NCBI GenBank assembly: GCA_964575185.1
Contig: CAZNPW010000009.1
Coordinates: 1 to 64,000, forward strand
Source: CAZNPW01 sp964575185
GTDB taxonomy: Bacteria > Pseudomonadota > Alphaproteobacteria > Rhodobacterales > Rhodobacteraceae
Direction: 5' to 3'
DNA: 64,000 nt
Shown in pieces: positions 36,001-43,155 of this stretch. The position numbers and the translations under genes are program-made. Position 1 is the first letter of the stretch. Each line of letters starts with the position of its first letter. The notes under the pieces were generated by a model. The model did not search any database, was not told the origin of the DNA, and saw nothing but the letters and a program-made list of their open reading frames with translations.

Positions 36001-36252
36001 GTGCATTCGGGTGCCCAGGCGCTGGAGGCGCTGCCGGGACGGGGGCCGTTCGACCTGGTCATCAGCGACCACGCGATGCCGGGCATGTCGGGCACGGCGC
36101 TCGCCGAACGGCTGGGGCCGGGGGTGCCGGTGATCCTCGCCACCGGCTATGCCGAGGTCCCGGGCGGAGACGCGGGCCTCGTGCGGCTGAACAAGCCCTT
36201 CGGCCAGGCCGAGGTCGCACGGGCCATCGCGCAGGCGCTGACGCGCCGCTGA
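33088..36252 (+). CDS. Hybrid sensor histidine kinase with PAS and GAF domains and a receiver
   Basis: 1054 residues, no membrane segment, so a cytoplasmic sensor. Order: PAS (about 16-130), PAS (about 150-250), GAF (about 265-420), PAS (about 430-550), PAS (about 570-680), then the HPK4-type phosphoacceptor with H in GGVAHDFNNLL, ATPase motifs NLAVNARDAMPDG, DTGSGMD and GTGLGLSTVHGL, and a C-terminal receiver ILVVDDDVLVAMG with the phospho-Asp in DLVISDHAMPGMSG. A proline/alanine linker precedes the receiver. No response regulator is adjacent. The 208-bp gap upstream is AT-richer and has two TTAACC hexamers (32918 and 32945). An alternative start is ATG 33103. The signal sensed is unknown. 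Confidence 0.9.
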   Translation: MPGPGMTRIAPLTAEAQALYDAAPVGLCLLDRELRYMHINATLAAINRLPVAAHLGRPIQEVLPHFKGEHVALMRRVLEGEEFRGTILTDAAPDHPDGIATFRVNWLPWRDAAGAVQGVLVSAEDISEGAASLRRLAEREALLAAVGASTPDLVYAKDREGRMLYANPATLAALGRPMHAVLGRSSEDLVPGGGGDRLAANDRQVIETGESAVFEEHLPDAQGLTRIYRSTKSPLRDPAGKIVGLVGVSVDDTDRKAAEVRAAFLHDLADRLRDDPRAARVTGEALGRFFGVMRAGFTIADAARGELAVEEDWTDGTTVSAQGVHDMRAFGTWMMDDLAAGRTVRVHDSLADPRIPDPAAYAAMEIRSVAMAPVLRDGALVATVFLNHRDPRAWTDADAALLQEVARRTWAAVERERAEAQRRDSETRLRIAQEAAGLGIFELDLATGTMVCDRRIHAMFGIPEGTSCSRDGLLSSVVAEDRPDVAAAFDRATARDSTPFAVECRIVPLGGTDPVWVAMSGQAVEAPRGWRRIIGSVRDVSARRRADDRLHALNTDLATRVARAVGDRNQLWALTDDLLITADFEGRIHEVSESWRSVLGYDPAALQGTGYAPLIHPDDMPMVAQQLAALSGGQRSLSYENRVRGADGAWRMIAWRVAHESGTGRLYGIGRDVTAERAQARALAEAEARLHESQKVETVGRLTGGVAHDFNNLLAAIVANLEMAQKRAADPAVQTLIAGAVSAAARGATLTKRLLAFARRQDLKAEQARPAALVDGIGELLLRALGPDIDLRLAVPEGLGAIHVDVNQLEMALLNLAVNARDAMPDGGSLTVAGRVEAVTAHPSLTPGPYVVLAVTDTGSGMDDETLRRAAEPFFTTKGVGKGTGLGLSTVHGLAAQSGGEMRLTSAPGQGTTVELWLPQVPEVAAAAAAPPPPPTPAAGRPLRILVVDDDVLVAMGTTAMVEDLGHEVVEVHSGAQALEALPGRGPFDLVISDHAMPGMSGTALAERLGPGVPVILATGYAEVPGGDAGLVRLNKPFGQAEVARAIAQALTRR

Positions 36253-36298
36253 CGGGCGGGTGCGAATGTCACACCCGGAACGGAGAGGCCCGCGGGCT

Positions 36299-36323
36299 GG
36301 AACCTGCGGGCGGCGCCCCCGTT
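36299..36323 (+). promoter_or_regulatory. EcfG-type general stress promoter (GGAAC-N16-CGTT)
   Basis: GGAAC at 36299-36303, sixteen bases, CGTT at 36320-36323: an exact match in sequence and spacing to the consensus for the alphaproteobacterial EcfG sigma factor. It lies 128 bp before the small NepR-like gene, in the plus direction. One of four exact and one near-exact copies in this part of the window. Confidence 0.6.
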
Positions 36324-36334
36324 CTCACCTCCGT

Positions 36335-36349
36335 GGCCGCAATGCGGCC
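36335..36349. repeat. Short inverted repeat
   Basis: GGCCGCA, one base, TGCGGCC: a perfect 7-bp dyad in the leader of the small gene at 36452, twelve bases downstream of the EcfG-type -10 element. It could form a hairpin in the 5' leader or be an operator. No function is shown. Confidence 0.35.
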
Positions 36350-36451
36350 GTTACCGATGGATCCACCCTGCTCGCCCGGACCGCGCGGCGACGCCAACCC
36401 TGCCCCGGCAAAGCCCGGGGTGGCGAGAACAAGAAACGGATGAGGCCGACG

Positions 36452-36625
36452 ATGTTCGAGCGACCCCAGGACCCCCCGCTGCGCGGCATCCTTGCCGATG
36501 CCTTCGCACTGCCGCGCGACAGCGATCCGCGCTTCGCCGACCTCCTGCGCCGGCTCCAGACGCGCGAGGCCGATGCGGTGCCGGCACCCAGGCCTTCCGC
36601 CGCCGCGCCGCGCTACCGGGGCTGA
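36452..36625 (+). CDS. Small protein resembling NepR anti-sigma factors
   Basis: 57 residues. ATG 36452 with GAGG six bases upstream; ATG 36440 is possible but lacks a site. The helical segment LRGILADAFALP ends in DPRFADLLRRLQ, which recalls the NepR pattern (P-D-R-F-x-D-L-L-x-x-L) of the EcfG anti-sigma factor. An EcfG-type promoter precedes it. However, no ecfG or phyR gene is adjacent, and NepR proteins are usually longer in their first helix. Treat as a hypothetical protein with a suggestive match. Confidence 0.55.
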   Translation: MFERPQDPPLRGILADAFALPRDSDPRFADLLRRLQTREADAVPAPRPSAAAPRYRG

Positions 36626-36631
36626 GGCGAA

Positions 36632-36656
36632 GGAACAACGGCACACCGGCGGCGTT
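36632..36656 (+). promoter_or_regulatory. EcfG-type general stress promoter (GGAAC-N16-CGTT)
   Basis: GGAAC at 36632-36636, sixteen bases, CGTT at 36653-36656. Transcription would start near 36663, leaving a leader of about 28 bases that contains AAGGA, just before the GTG start of the hydrolase-SRPBCC gene. Sequence, spacing and position are all as expected for EcfG control. Confidence 0.7.
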
Positions 36657-36690
36657 GCCATGGCCTGAACCCTGCCAGGCAAGGACCCCG

Positions 36691-38208
36691 GTGTTCGACG
36701 CGCCCGCCCCCCGCCCCGAACCGCGCCCTGTCGCCGCCGCCCGTCCGCTCCGGCGGACGCTGAGGATCGGCCGCGACCGCGTCTCGATCTGGCGCGCCGG
36801 CACGGGGACGCCCGTCCTGCTGCTGCACGGCAACGGCAGCAGCGGGCTGGAGATCGTCTCGGCCTTCCCGGCCCTGCCGGGTGTCGCATGGATCGCACCC
36901 GACCGGCCGGGCCACGGGGAAAGCACCGCGCTGCACCGTGCCGACCCCGCCGCGCAGGCCGCCTGGCTCGCCCGGCTGATCGCGCGCCTGGAACTGCCGC
37001 CCGTCTCGCTCGTAGCGCATTCGCTTGCGGCGGGCAGTGCCATCGCACTGGCGCACCGCTGGCCGGAGCGCGTGGCGCGGCTGGTCCTGCTGGCTCCGTT
37101 CTGCCGACCGACGCCCGAACAGGCGATGCCCGCGTTGCGGCTCGGCGGCATCCCCGGCGCGGGACGGGCACTGCGGCTGCTGCTGGTCCCGCCGCTCGTC
37201 GCGGCCTTCCGCGACCGCCTGGCCCGGGCGATGTTCGCGCCCGACCCGGTGCCACCCCGTTTCGACCGTCTGCCGCTGTCGCGGATCGGCACGCCCCGCT
37301 CGGTCGGGGCCATGGGGGCCGAACTCCGGCAGTTCAACGCCACGATGCGCGACCTGGCACCCCGGCTGATGCTGCCGATGCCCGTCGTCGCGGTGCACGG
37401 CAGCCGCGACCCGACCGCCGATCCCGCCTGGCACCTGCCGTGGCTCGCCGCACGGTGCCGGGCGCTGGGCGTCGTCCGCGTGCCGGGGCGCGGCCACATG
37501 AACCATCACACCGCACCGCAGGCGACGCTGGCCGCGGTGCTCGATCACCCGATTCCCCAGGCAGGAGACCCCATGATGTCCGCGCTTCCCGAACCCCCGC
37601 GCCGCCCGCCGTCCGCCGCCCCCTGGATCGCGCTCGGCGCGCTCGGCGTCGTGGCGGGGGTCGGGGCCGCCTGGCTTCTGCGCAGCGAGGAGGAGGCGCG
37701 GATGGCCGACAGCGCTCCCGAACACGCCCGCCGCGGGGCGAAGGTCGCGGGCCGCACCGTCACCATCGACGCGCCCGCGTCCCGCATCTACGCAACCTTC
37801 CGCGATCCGGCGCAGATCCCGCGCCTGCTCGACGGCGTCGCGCACGTGGAACCCGCGGGCGACGGCACCTTCACCTGGCACCTGACGCCGCCGGTCGGCG
37901 ACACGGTGCAGGTCGCGACCCGCTACACGGTCGAACGCGAGGGCGAGGAGCTCGTCTGGGAATCGACCCTGGGCGATGCGCTCGCCGCAGGCGGCCACAT
38001 CCGCCTGCACGACGCGGGAGAGCACGGGACAGAGGTGGAGATGACGCTGGACTGGCACCCGCCGTCGGGCCTGATCGGGCTTGCCGCGCAGGCGGTGGCC
38101 GGGCTCGGGGCCGAAACCCGCGCCCGCTATGCGCTGAAACGCCTGAAGATGCTGATCGAAACCGGCGAGATCGCCACGGCGGCCCGCCGCCCCGACGACA
38201 AGGAGTGA
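36691..38208 (+). CDS. Alpha/beta hydrolase fused to an SRPBCC (cyclase/dehydrase-type) domain
   Basis: 505 residues from GTG 36691 (AAGGA five bases upstream). Residues 1-290: alpha/beta hydrolase with oxyanion HGNGSSG, nucleophile elbow VAHSLAAGS, Asp in HGSRDPTAD and His in GRGHMNHH. Residues about 295-505: a membrane segment (PWIALGALGVVAGVGAAWLL) and then an SRPBCC lipid-binding fold (TIDAPASRIYATFRDPAQIP), as in small DUF-type stress proteins. Between them ATG-ATG at 37573-37578 has its own AGGAG at 37563, so the second half may also be made alone. The substrate is unknown. A zinc alcohol dehydrogenase gene follows after four bases. Confidence 0.8.
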   Translation: MFDAPAPRPEPRPVAAARPLRRTLRIGRDRVSIWRAGTGTPVLLLHGNGSSGLEIVSAFPALPGVAWIAPDRPGHGESTALHRADPAAQAAWLARLIARLELPPVSLVAHSLAAGSAIALAHRWPERVARLVLLAPFCRPTPEQAMPALRLGGIPGAGRALRLLLVPPLVAAFRDRLARAMFAPDPVPPRFDRLPLSRIGTPRSVGAMGAELRQFNATMRDLAPRLMLPMPVVAVHGSRDPTADPAWHLPWLAARCRALGVVRVPGRGHMNHHTAPQATLAAVLDHPIPQAGDPMMSALPEPPRRPPSAAPWIALGALGVVAGVGAAWLLRSEEEARMADSAPEHARRGAKVAGRTVTIDAPASRIYATFRDPAQIPRLLDGVAHVEPAGDGTFTWHLTPPVGDTVQVATRYTVEREGEELVWESTLGDALAAGGHIRLHDAGEHGTEVEMTLDWHPPSGLIGLAAQAVAGLGAETRARYALKRLKMLIETGEIATAARRPDDKE

Positions 38209-38212
38209 CCCG

Positions 38213-39394
38213 ATGCGCGCCCTGACCTGGCACGGCAAGACCGACGTCCGCGTCGACACGGTGCCCGACCCGCAGATCGTGAACCCCCGCGACGCGATCA
38301 TCGAGGTCACTGCAACCGCCATCTGCGGCTCCGACCTGCACATCTACGACGGCGTGATCCCCGGCATGAAGGCGGGCGACATCCTCGGCCACGAGTTCAT
38401 GGGCCGCGTCGTCGAGACCGGCCCCGACAGCACGCTCACCGTCGGCAGTCGCGTCGTCGTGCCCTTCACGATCAGCTGCGGGGCCTGCTTCTTCTGCCGC
38501 GCCTCGCTGTTCTCGGCCTGCGACAACTCCAACCCGGTCGAGGCGCAGGACGCGACCGAAACGCAGTACGGCCACGCCATGGCGGGCATCTTCGGCTATT
38601 CGCACCTGACCGGCGGCTATTCCGGCGGGCAGGCCGAATACGTCCGCGTCCCCTTCTCCGACGTGGGCCCCATCGTCATCCCCGACGGGCTCGAGGACGA
38701 GCAGGTGCTGTTTTTGTCCGACATCCTGCCGACCGGCTGGATGGCGGCGGAAAACGCGGGCGTCGGCCCGGGCGACCGGGTGGCCGTCTGGGGCTGCGGG
38801 CCGGTCGGCCTCTTCGCGATCCAGAGCGCGCTGCTGATGGGGGCCGAAAGCGTCATCGCGATCGACCACGTCCAGCGCCGCCTGCAACTGGCCGAGGGCC
38901 TGGGGGCCAAGGTGATCGACATCCGCCAGACCCGCGTGCTCGACGCGCTGATGGAGATGACGGGCGGGCTCGGCCCCGACTGCGTGATCGACGCGGTGGG
39001 GATGGAAAGCCACGGGATGGCCCCCGATACCTGGCTCGACACGGTCAAGCAGAAGACCGGCCTCGGCTTCGACCGCGGCCACGCGCTGCGCGAGGCCATC
39101 GCCGCCTGCCGCAAGGGCGGCACGGTGTCGGTGCCCGGCGTCTACGGCGGGGTGATGAGCATGTTCCCGATGGGCGCGGTGATGCAGAAGGGGCTGACGC
39201 TGAAGACCGGCCAGACCCATGTGCAGCGCTATTCCGCCGGGCTTCTGCAGCGGATCGGCGACGGGCAGATCGACACGACGTTCCTGATCAGCCACCGCCT
39301 GCCGCTGGAACAGGCCCCGACGGGCTACGCGAACTTCCGCGACAAGCCCGACGACTGGACCAAGGTGGTGCTGAAGCCCGGCCTGCCCGTGTGA
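38213..39394 (+). CDS. Zinc-dependent alcohol dehydrogenase, glutathione-independent formaldehyde dehydrogenase-like
   Basis: 393 residues. Catalytic zinc: C38 (ICGSDLH) and GHEFMG. Structural zinc cysteines occur in SCGACFFCRASLFSACDN. Rossmann motif VWGCGPVGLFAIQSAL. The length and the insertion after about 270 place it with formaldehyde/S-(hydroxymethyl) type or long threonine-dehydrogenase-like MDR proteins. It follows the SRPBCC domain by four bases, a pairing often seen in stress-inducible gene sets. Substrate not proven. Confidence 0.85.
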   Translation: MRALTWHGKTDVRVDTVPDPQIVNPRDAIIEVTATAICGSDLHIYDGVIPGMKAGDILGHEFMGRVVETGPDSTLTVGSRVVVPFTISCGACFFCRASLFSACDNSNPVEAQDATETQYGHAMAGIFGYSHLTGGYSGGQAEYVRVPFSDVGPIVIPDGLEDEQVLFLSDILPTGWMAAENAGVGPGDRVAVWGCGPVGLFAIQSALLMGAESVIAIDHVQRRLQLAEGLGAKVIDIRQTRVLDALMEMTGGLGPDCVIDAVGMESHGMAPDTWLDTVKQKTGLGFDRGHALREAIAACRKGGTVSVPGVYGGVMSMFPMGAVMQKGLTLKTGQTHVQRYSAGLLQRIGDGQIDTTFLISHRLPLEQAPTGYANFRDKPDDWTKVVLKPGLPV

Positions 39395-39461
39395 CGGAAC
39401 CCGCCCGCCGGGGTCGCGCGTTGGAACGGTGCGGACCGGGGGGCGGAAATCGGGGGTGGCC

Positions 39462-40367
39462 ATGGCATCGCGCGCGGTCTGGAAGGGACAGCTTCGCCTG
39501 TCCTTGGTCGCCATCCCGGTCGAGATCCACGCGGCGGTGAAGTCCGGCGCGCGGATCAGCTTCCGCCAGATTCACGGCCCGTCGAAGCAGCCCGTCCGCT
39601 ATGAAAAGACCGTGCCCGGCGTGGGCGCGGTCAAGACCTCCGACATCCTGTCGGGCTACGAGATCGGCGACGACGACTACCTGCTGCTCGACCCCGCCGA
39701 GATCGACGCGATCCGGCTCGAGACGAAGAAGACCTTCGAGCTGGTGCAGTTCGTGGGCTTGGGAGAGATCTCGCCGCTGTATTACGACAAGCCCTACTAC
39801 ATCGTGCCGACCGACGACCTGGCCGAGGACGCCTATCGCGTGGTGCGCGACGCGCTGCGCCAGTCGGGCAAGGTGGGCCTCGGGCAGATGACGATGCGCG
39901 GCAAGGAATACCTCTGCGCCGTGCGCGCCTGCGGTGACGGTTTGCTGATGGAGACGCTGCGCTATGCCGACGAGGTGCGCGACGCCGACCCGCTGTTCCG
40001 CGACATCGAGGACGACCCGGCGGATGCGGAGCTGCTCGCGGTCGCGACCCAGCTGATCGACCGCAAGACCGCGCCGTTCAAGGCCGATGCGTTCCAGGAC
40101 CACTTCGACCAGGCCCTGCGCGCGCTGATCGACCAGAAGCGCAAGACCGGCAAGGCCCCGCGCGCGCAGGTCGGCGACGCGAAGGACCGGCCCAAGGGCA
40201 CCAACGTCGTCGACCTGATGGAGGCGCTGCGGCAGAGCCTAGGCAGCGCCGAGAAACCGGCGGCAAAGTCGAAGGCGAAGCCCGCGCCGAAGGGTGACGA
40301 CGCCCCGGCGCCGCCCGCCAAGGCCCCCGCCAAAGCCCCTGCGAAGCCCCGCCGCAAGGCCGGGTGA
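39462..40367 (+). CDS. ku: Ku protein, bacterial non-homologous end joining
   Basis: 301 residues. The Ku core begins ASRAVWKGQLRLSLVAIPVE and continues with RYEKTVPGVGAVKTSDILSGYE and KPYYIVPTDDLAEDAYRVV. A lysine/alanine/proline-rich C-terminal tail (about 265-301) is typical of bacterial Ku and binds DNA. It bridges broken DNA ends and recruits LigD, encoded next with a TGATG overlap. An imperfect stress promoter (GGAAC-N18-CGTT, 39396-39422) lies upstream. Confidence 0.93.
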   Translation: MASRAVWKGQLRLSLVAIPVEIHAAVKSGARISFRQIHGPSKQPVRYEKTVPGVGAVKTSDILSGYEIGDDDYLLLDPAEIDAIRLETKKTFELVQFVGLGEISPLYYDKPYYIVPTDDLAEDAYRVVRDALRQSGKVGLGQMTMRGKEYLCAVRACGDGLLMETLRYADEVRDADPLFRDIEDDPADAELLAVATQLIDRKTAPFKADAFQDHFDQALRALIDQKRKTGKAPRAQVGDAKDRPKGTNVVDLMEALRQSLGSAEKPAAKSKAKPAPKGDDAPAPPAKAPAKAPAKPRRKAG

Positions 40368-42775
40368 TGGACGCGCTCGCGACCTACCGCGCCAAGCGCG
40401 ACTTCACCGAAACGCCCGAGCCGCAGGGGGGCACCCCGCAGGGCGTGGCCTTGCGCTACAGCGTGCAGATGCACGACGCGACCCGGCTGCACTGGGACCT
40501 GCGGCTGGAATGGCAGGGGGTGCTCCTGTCCTGGGCCGTGACCCGCGGCCCCTCGCGCGACCCCGCCGACAAGCGGCTCGCGGTGCGGACCGAGGACCAC
40601 CCGTTCGACTACCTGACCTTCGAGGGCACGATCCCGCCCGGCAACTACGGCGCGGGCACGGTGATGCTGTGGGACCTGGGCTGGTGGCAGCCGTTCCACG
40701 ACGTGGGCGACGGGCTGCGCTCGGGGCATGTCCACTTCGCCCTGCACGGGCGGCGGGCGACGGGCGGCTGGTCGCTGATCCGGCTCAAGGACCGCCGCGG
40801 CGAGCATGAGAACTGGCTGATGGTGAAGGACGACGATGCGGCGGCCCGGCGCGACGGCCCGGATTTCGCCACCGAGCACCAGACCTCGGTCGCGACGGCG
40901 CGCAGGCTCCACGACATCGCGGCAGGCAAGACTCCGCGCCCCACCGGCCCCACGCGCAAGGGCCGGGTGCCCGCCTTCCGCCCGGTCCAGCTGTGCGAGA
41001 CGGTGGCCGCCCCGCCCGACGGCCCCGGCTGGCTGCACGAGGTCAAGCTCGACGGCTACCGGGCGCAGGTGGCCATCGGCAAGGGCGGCCCGCGCATCCG
41101 CACCCGCAGCGGGGCCGACTGGACCGACCGCTTCGCCGAGCTTGTGCCGCCCCTGTCCGACCTGCCCTGCGACACCGCGCTGATCGACGCCGAGATCGTC
41201 GCGGGCGCGGGGCTGAACGGCTTTTCCGCGCTGCAGGCGGCGATCAAGGCGGGGGGACCCTTCAGCCTTTACGCCTTCGACCTGCTGCATCTCGACGGCC
41301 AGGACCTGTCGCGCCGCCCCCTGACCGACCGCCGCGCCGCGCTGGCACGGCTGCTGGCGGGCGTCCTGCCGCGCGGTCCGGTGCAACTGTCGCCCGCCAT
41401 CGACGGCGCGGCGGCGGCGGCCTTCGCCACCGTCTGCAATGCGGGCGGCGAGGGGCTGGTGTCCAAGCTCGCCGACGCGCCCTACCGCGGGGGACGGTCG
41501 GCAGCCTGGGTCAAGGCCAAGTGCATCCGCCGCGACGAGTTCGTGATCGCGGGCTGGCAGCCGTCGTCCCGCCGCGGCCGCCCCTTCGCCTCGCTGCTGC
41601 TTGCCGCCTCCGACGGCACGGCGCTGGCCTACCGCGGCAAGGTGGGCACCGGCTGGGACGAGGCCGACATGGACGAGATCGCCGCCCGCCTCGCGCCCCT
41701 GGCGACCGACCGCGCCCCGTTTCGCGTCCCCGCCGAGGCCAGGGACGCGCGCTGGGTCACGCCGCGCCTGGTGGCCGAGATCGCCTATGCCGAACGCACC
41801 CCGACCGGCGTGCTGCGCCACGCCCGCTTCGTCGCCCTGCGCGAGGACAAGCCCGCGGCCGAGGTCGTCGAAAGGAAGCCGAAGATGCCCGCAGCATCGT
41901 CCGACACGGTGGCGGGGATCACCGTCACCAGCCCCGGTCGGGTCATCTTCCCCGAGGCCGGGGTGACGAAGCGCATGCTCACCGACTGGCATGCCGCGAT
42001 GGCCGACCGCATCCTGCCCACGCTCGCCGACCGGCCCCTGTCGCTGGTGCGGCTGCCCGAGGGGATGGGGGGCGAGCGCTTCTTCCAGAAGCACGCCACC
42101 GCCGGTTTCCCCGACGCCATCCGCCGCACCCCGGTCACCGACCCCGACGGCACGACCGAGGACTGGATGACCGTCACCGACGCCGCGGGCCTGGTGGCCG
42201 CGGTGCAGATGGGCACGGTCGAGTTCCACCCCTGGGGCGCGCGCGCCGACAAGCCCGAGCGTCCCGAGCGGCTGGTCTTCGACCTCGACCCCGACGAGGG
42301 CCTGGGCTTCGCCGAGGTCCGCGCCGCCGCGGTCACGCTGCGCGACCGGCTGGCCGACCTGGGCCTGCCCGCCTGGGCGATGCTGTCGGGCGGCAAGGGG
42401 GTCCACGTCATCGTGCCCGTCAGGCGCACCGCCACCTGGCAGACGGCCAAGCTCTTCGCCCAGCTCTTCGCCACGCTGCTGGCCGAGGAGGAGCCGAAGC
42501 GCTTCGTCGCCAAGATGGCCAAGGCCGCGCGCACGGGCCGCATCTTCATCGACTGGCTGCGCAACGAACGCGGGGCCACCGCCGTCGCGCCCTTCACCGT
42601 GCGGGCGCGACCCAAGGCGACGGTCGCCGTGCCGGTGTCATGGGACGAGCTTGCCCACACGTCCGCCGCCGACGCCTTCGGCATGGATGCCGCGCGCGAA
42701 CGCGGCTGGGGCGACCTGACCCTTCCGGCCCCCGCGACGCTCGGCCGCGAGGTGCTGTCGCGGTTGCAGCGCTGA
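40367..42775 (+). CDS. ligD: Multidomain DNA ligase D
   Basis: 802 residues from ATG 40367 (GTG 40364 also possible). Order: 3'-phosphoesterase with HDATRLHWDLRLEW (about 35-48); ATP-dependent ligase with nucleotidyl Lys227 in EVKLDGYR; C-terminal primase/polymerase with catalytic D639 and D641 in FDLDPDEG and the SGGKGVHVIVPV stretch. All three activities needed to process and seal double-strand breaks with Ku are present. The PE-ligase-Pol order is one of the standard LigD arrangements in alphaproteobacteria. Confidence 0.93.
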   Translation: MDALATYRAKRDFTETPEPQGGTPQGVALRYSVQMHDATRLHWDLRLEWQGVLLSWAVTRGPSRDPADKRLAVRTEDHPFDYLTFEGTIPPGNYGAGTVMLWDLGWWQPFHDVGDGLRSGHVHFALHGRRATGGWSLIRLKDRRGEHENWLMVKDDDAAARRDGPDFATEHQTSVATARRLHDIAAGKTPRPTGPTRKGRVPAFRPVQLCETVAAPPDGPGWLHEVKLDGYRAQVAIGKGGPRIRTRSGADWTDRFAELVPPLSDLPCDTALIDAEIVAGAGLNGFSALQAAIKAGGPFSLYAFDLLHLDGQDLSRRPLTDRRAALARLLAGVLPRGPVQLSPAIDGAAAAAFATVCNAGGEGLVSKLADAPYRGGRSAAWVKAKCIRRDEFVIAGWQPSSRRGRPFASLLLAASDGTALAYRGKVGTGWDEADMDEIAARLAPLATDRAPFRVPAEARDARWVTPRLVAEIAYAERTPTGVLRHARFVALREDKPAAEVVERKPKMPAASSDTVAGITVTSPGRVIFPEAGVTKRMLTDWHAAMADRILPTLADRPLSLVRLPEGMGGERFFQKHATAGFPDAIRRTPVTDPDGTTEDWMTVTDAAGLVAAVQMGTVEFHPWGARADKPERPERLVFDLDPDEGLGFAEVRAAAVTLRDRLADLGLPAWAMLSGGKGVHVIVPVRRTATWQTAKLFAQLFATLLAEEEPKRFVAKMAKAARTGRIFIDWLRNERGATAVAPFTVRARPKATVAVPVSWDELAHTSAADAFGMDAARERGWGDLTLPAPATLGREVLSRLQR

Positions 42776-42780
42776 GGCGC

Positions 42781-42805
42781 GGAACCCGAGGCTCACACCG
42801 GCGTT
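42781..42805 (+). promoter_or_regulatory. EcfG-type general stress promoter (GGAAC-N16-CGTT)
   Basis: GGAAC at 42781-42785, sixteen bases, CGTT at 42802-42805, just after the ligD stop. The predicted start site (about 42812) is two bases before ATG 42814, so the transcript would be nearly leaderless unless translation starts at ATG 42820. It would drive the membrane anchor/PQQ dehydrogenase/ctaG-like set. Confidence 0.65.
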
Positions 42806-42813
42806 ATTGGCGC

Positions 42814-43155
42814 ATGGCGATGCTGCGTGTTCTGACCCTTCTGGCGGCCATCGCAGGCGTGGCGCTCGCGGCCTTTGCCGCCCTTGCGCCGGAGACCGGC
42901 GTGACCGGGACGACGGGTGCCTTTCTCGCCCTCACCGGCAGCGTGGCGGTGCTGCTCGCGCTCGGCATCCTCGGCTCGGCCCGGCCGCGCGGCACGCTTG
43001 GCCCGGTGCTCGTGACGCTCGCCGTCATCGCGGCGGTGCTGACCGGGGTGGCAGCCTGGTTCCTGATGCAGTTCCCGCTCGCGGCCGTCATGGCCATCGC
43101 CGCGCTGGGCCTGCTGGCGGGTGCGGGCACGACCTACCGGCGGGCGGTCGCATGA
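42814..43155 (+). CDS. Small membrane protein, likely anchor of the PQQ dehydrogenase
   Basis: 113 residues, about four membrane helices: LTLLAAIAGVALAAFAALAP, FLALTGSVAVLLALGILG, LVTLAVIAAVLTGVAAWFL and AAVMAIAALGLLAGAG. Its stop overlaps the start of the PQQ dehydrogenase (ATGA). Membrane-bound glucose dehydrogenase carries a similar membrane domain at its N-terminus, which the next gene product lacks, so this may be the same module as a separate subunit. There is no sequence-level proof of that. ATG 42820 is an alternative start. Confidence 0.7.
   Translation: MAMLRVLTLLAAIAGVALAAFAALAPETGVTGTTGAFLALTGSVAVLLALGILGSARPRGTLGPVLVTLAVIAAVLTGVAAWFLMQFPLAAVMAIAALGLLAGAGTTYRRAVA

Noticed and set aside
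39396..39422. GGAAC-N18-CGTT before ku as an EcfG promoter
   Set aside because: The spacer is one or two bases longer than accepted; kept only as a remark because upstream exact promoters may serve ku-ligD.
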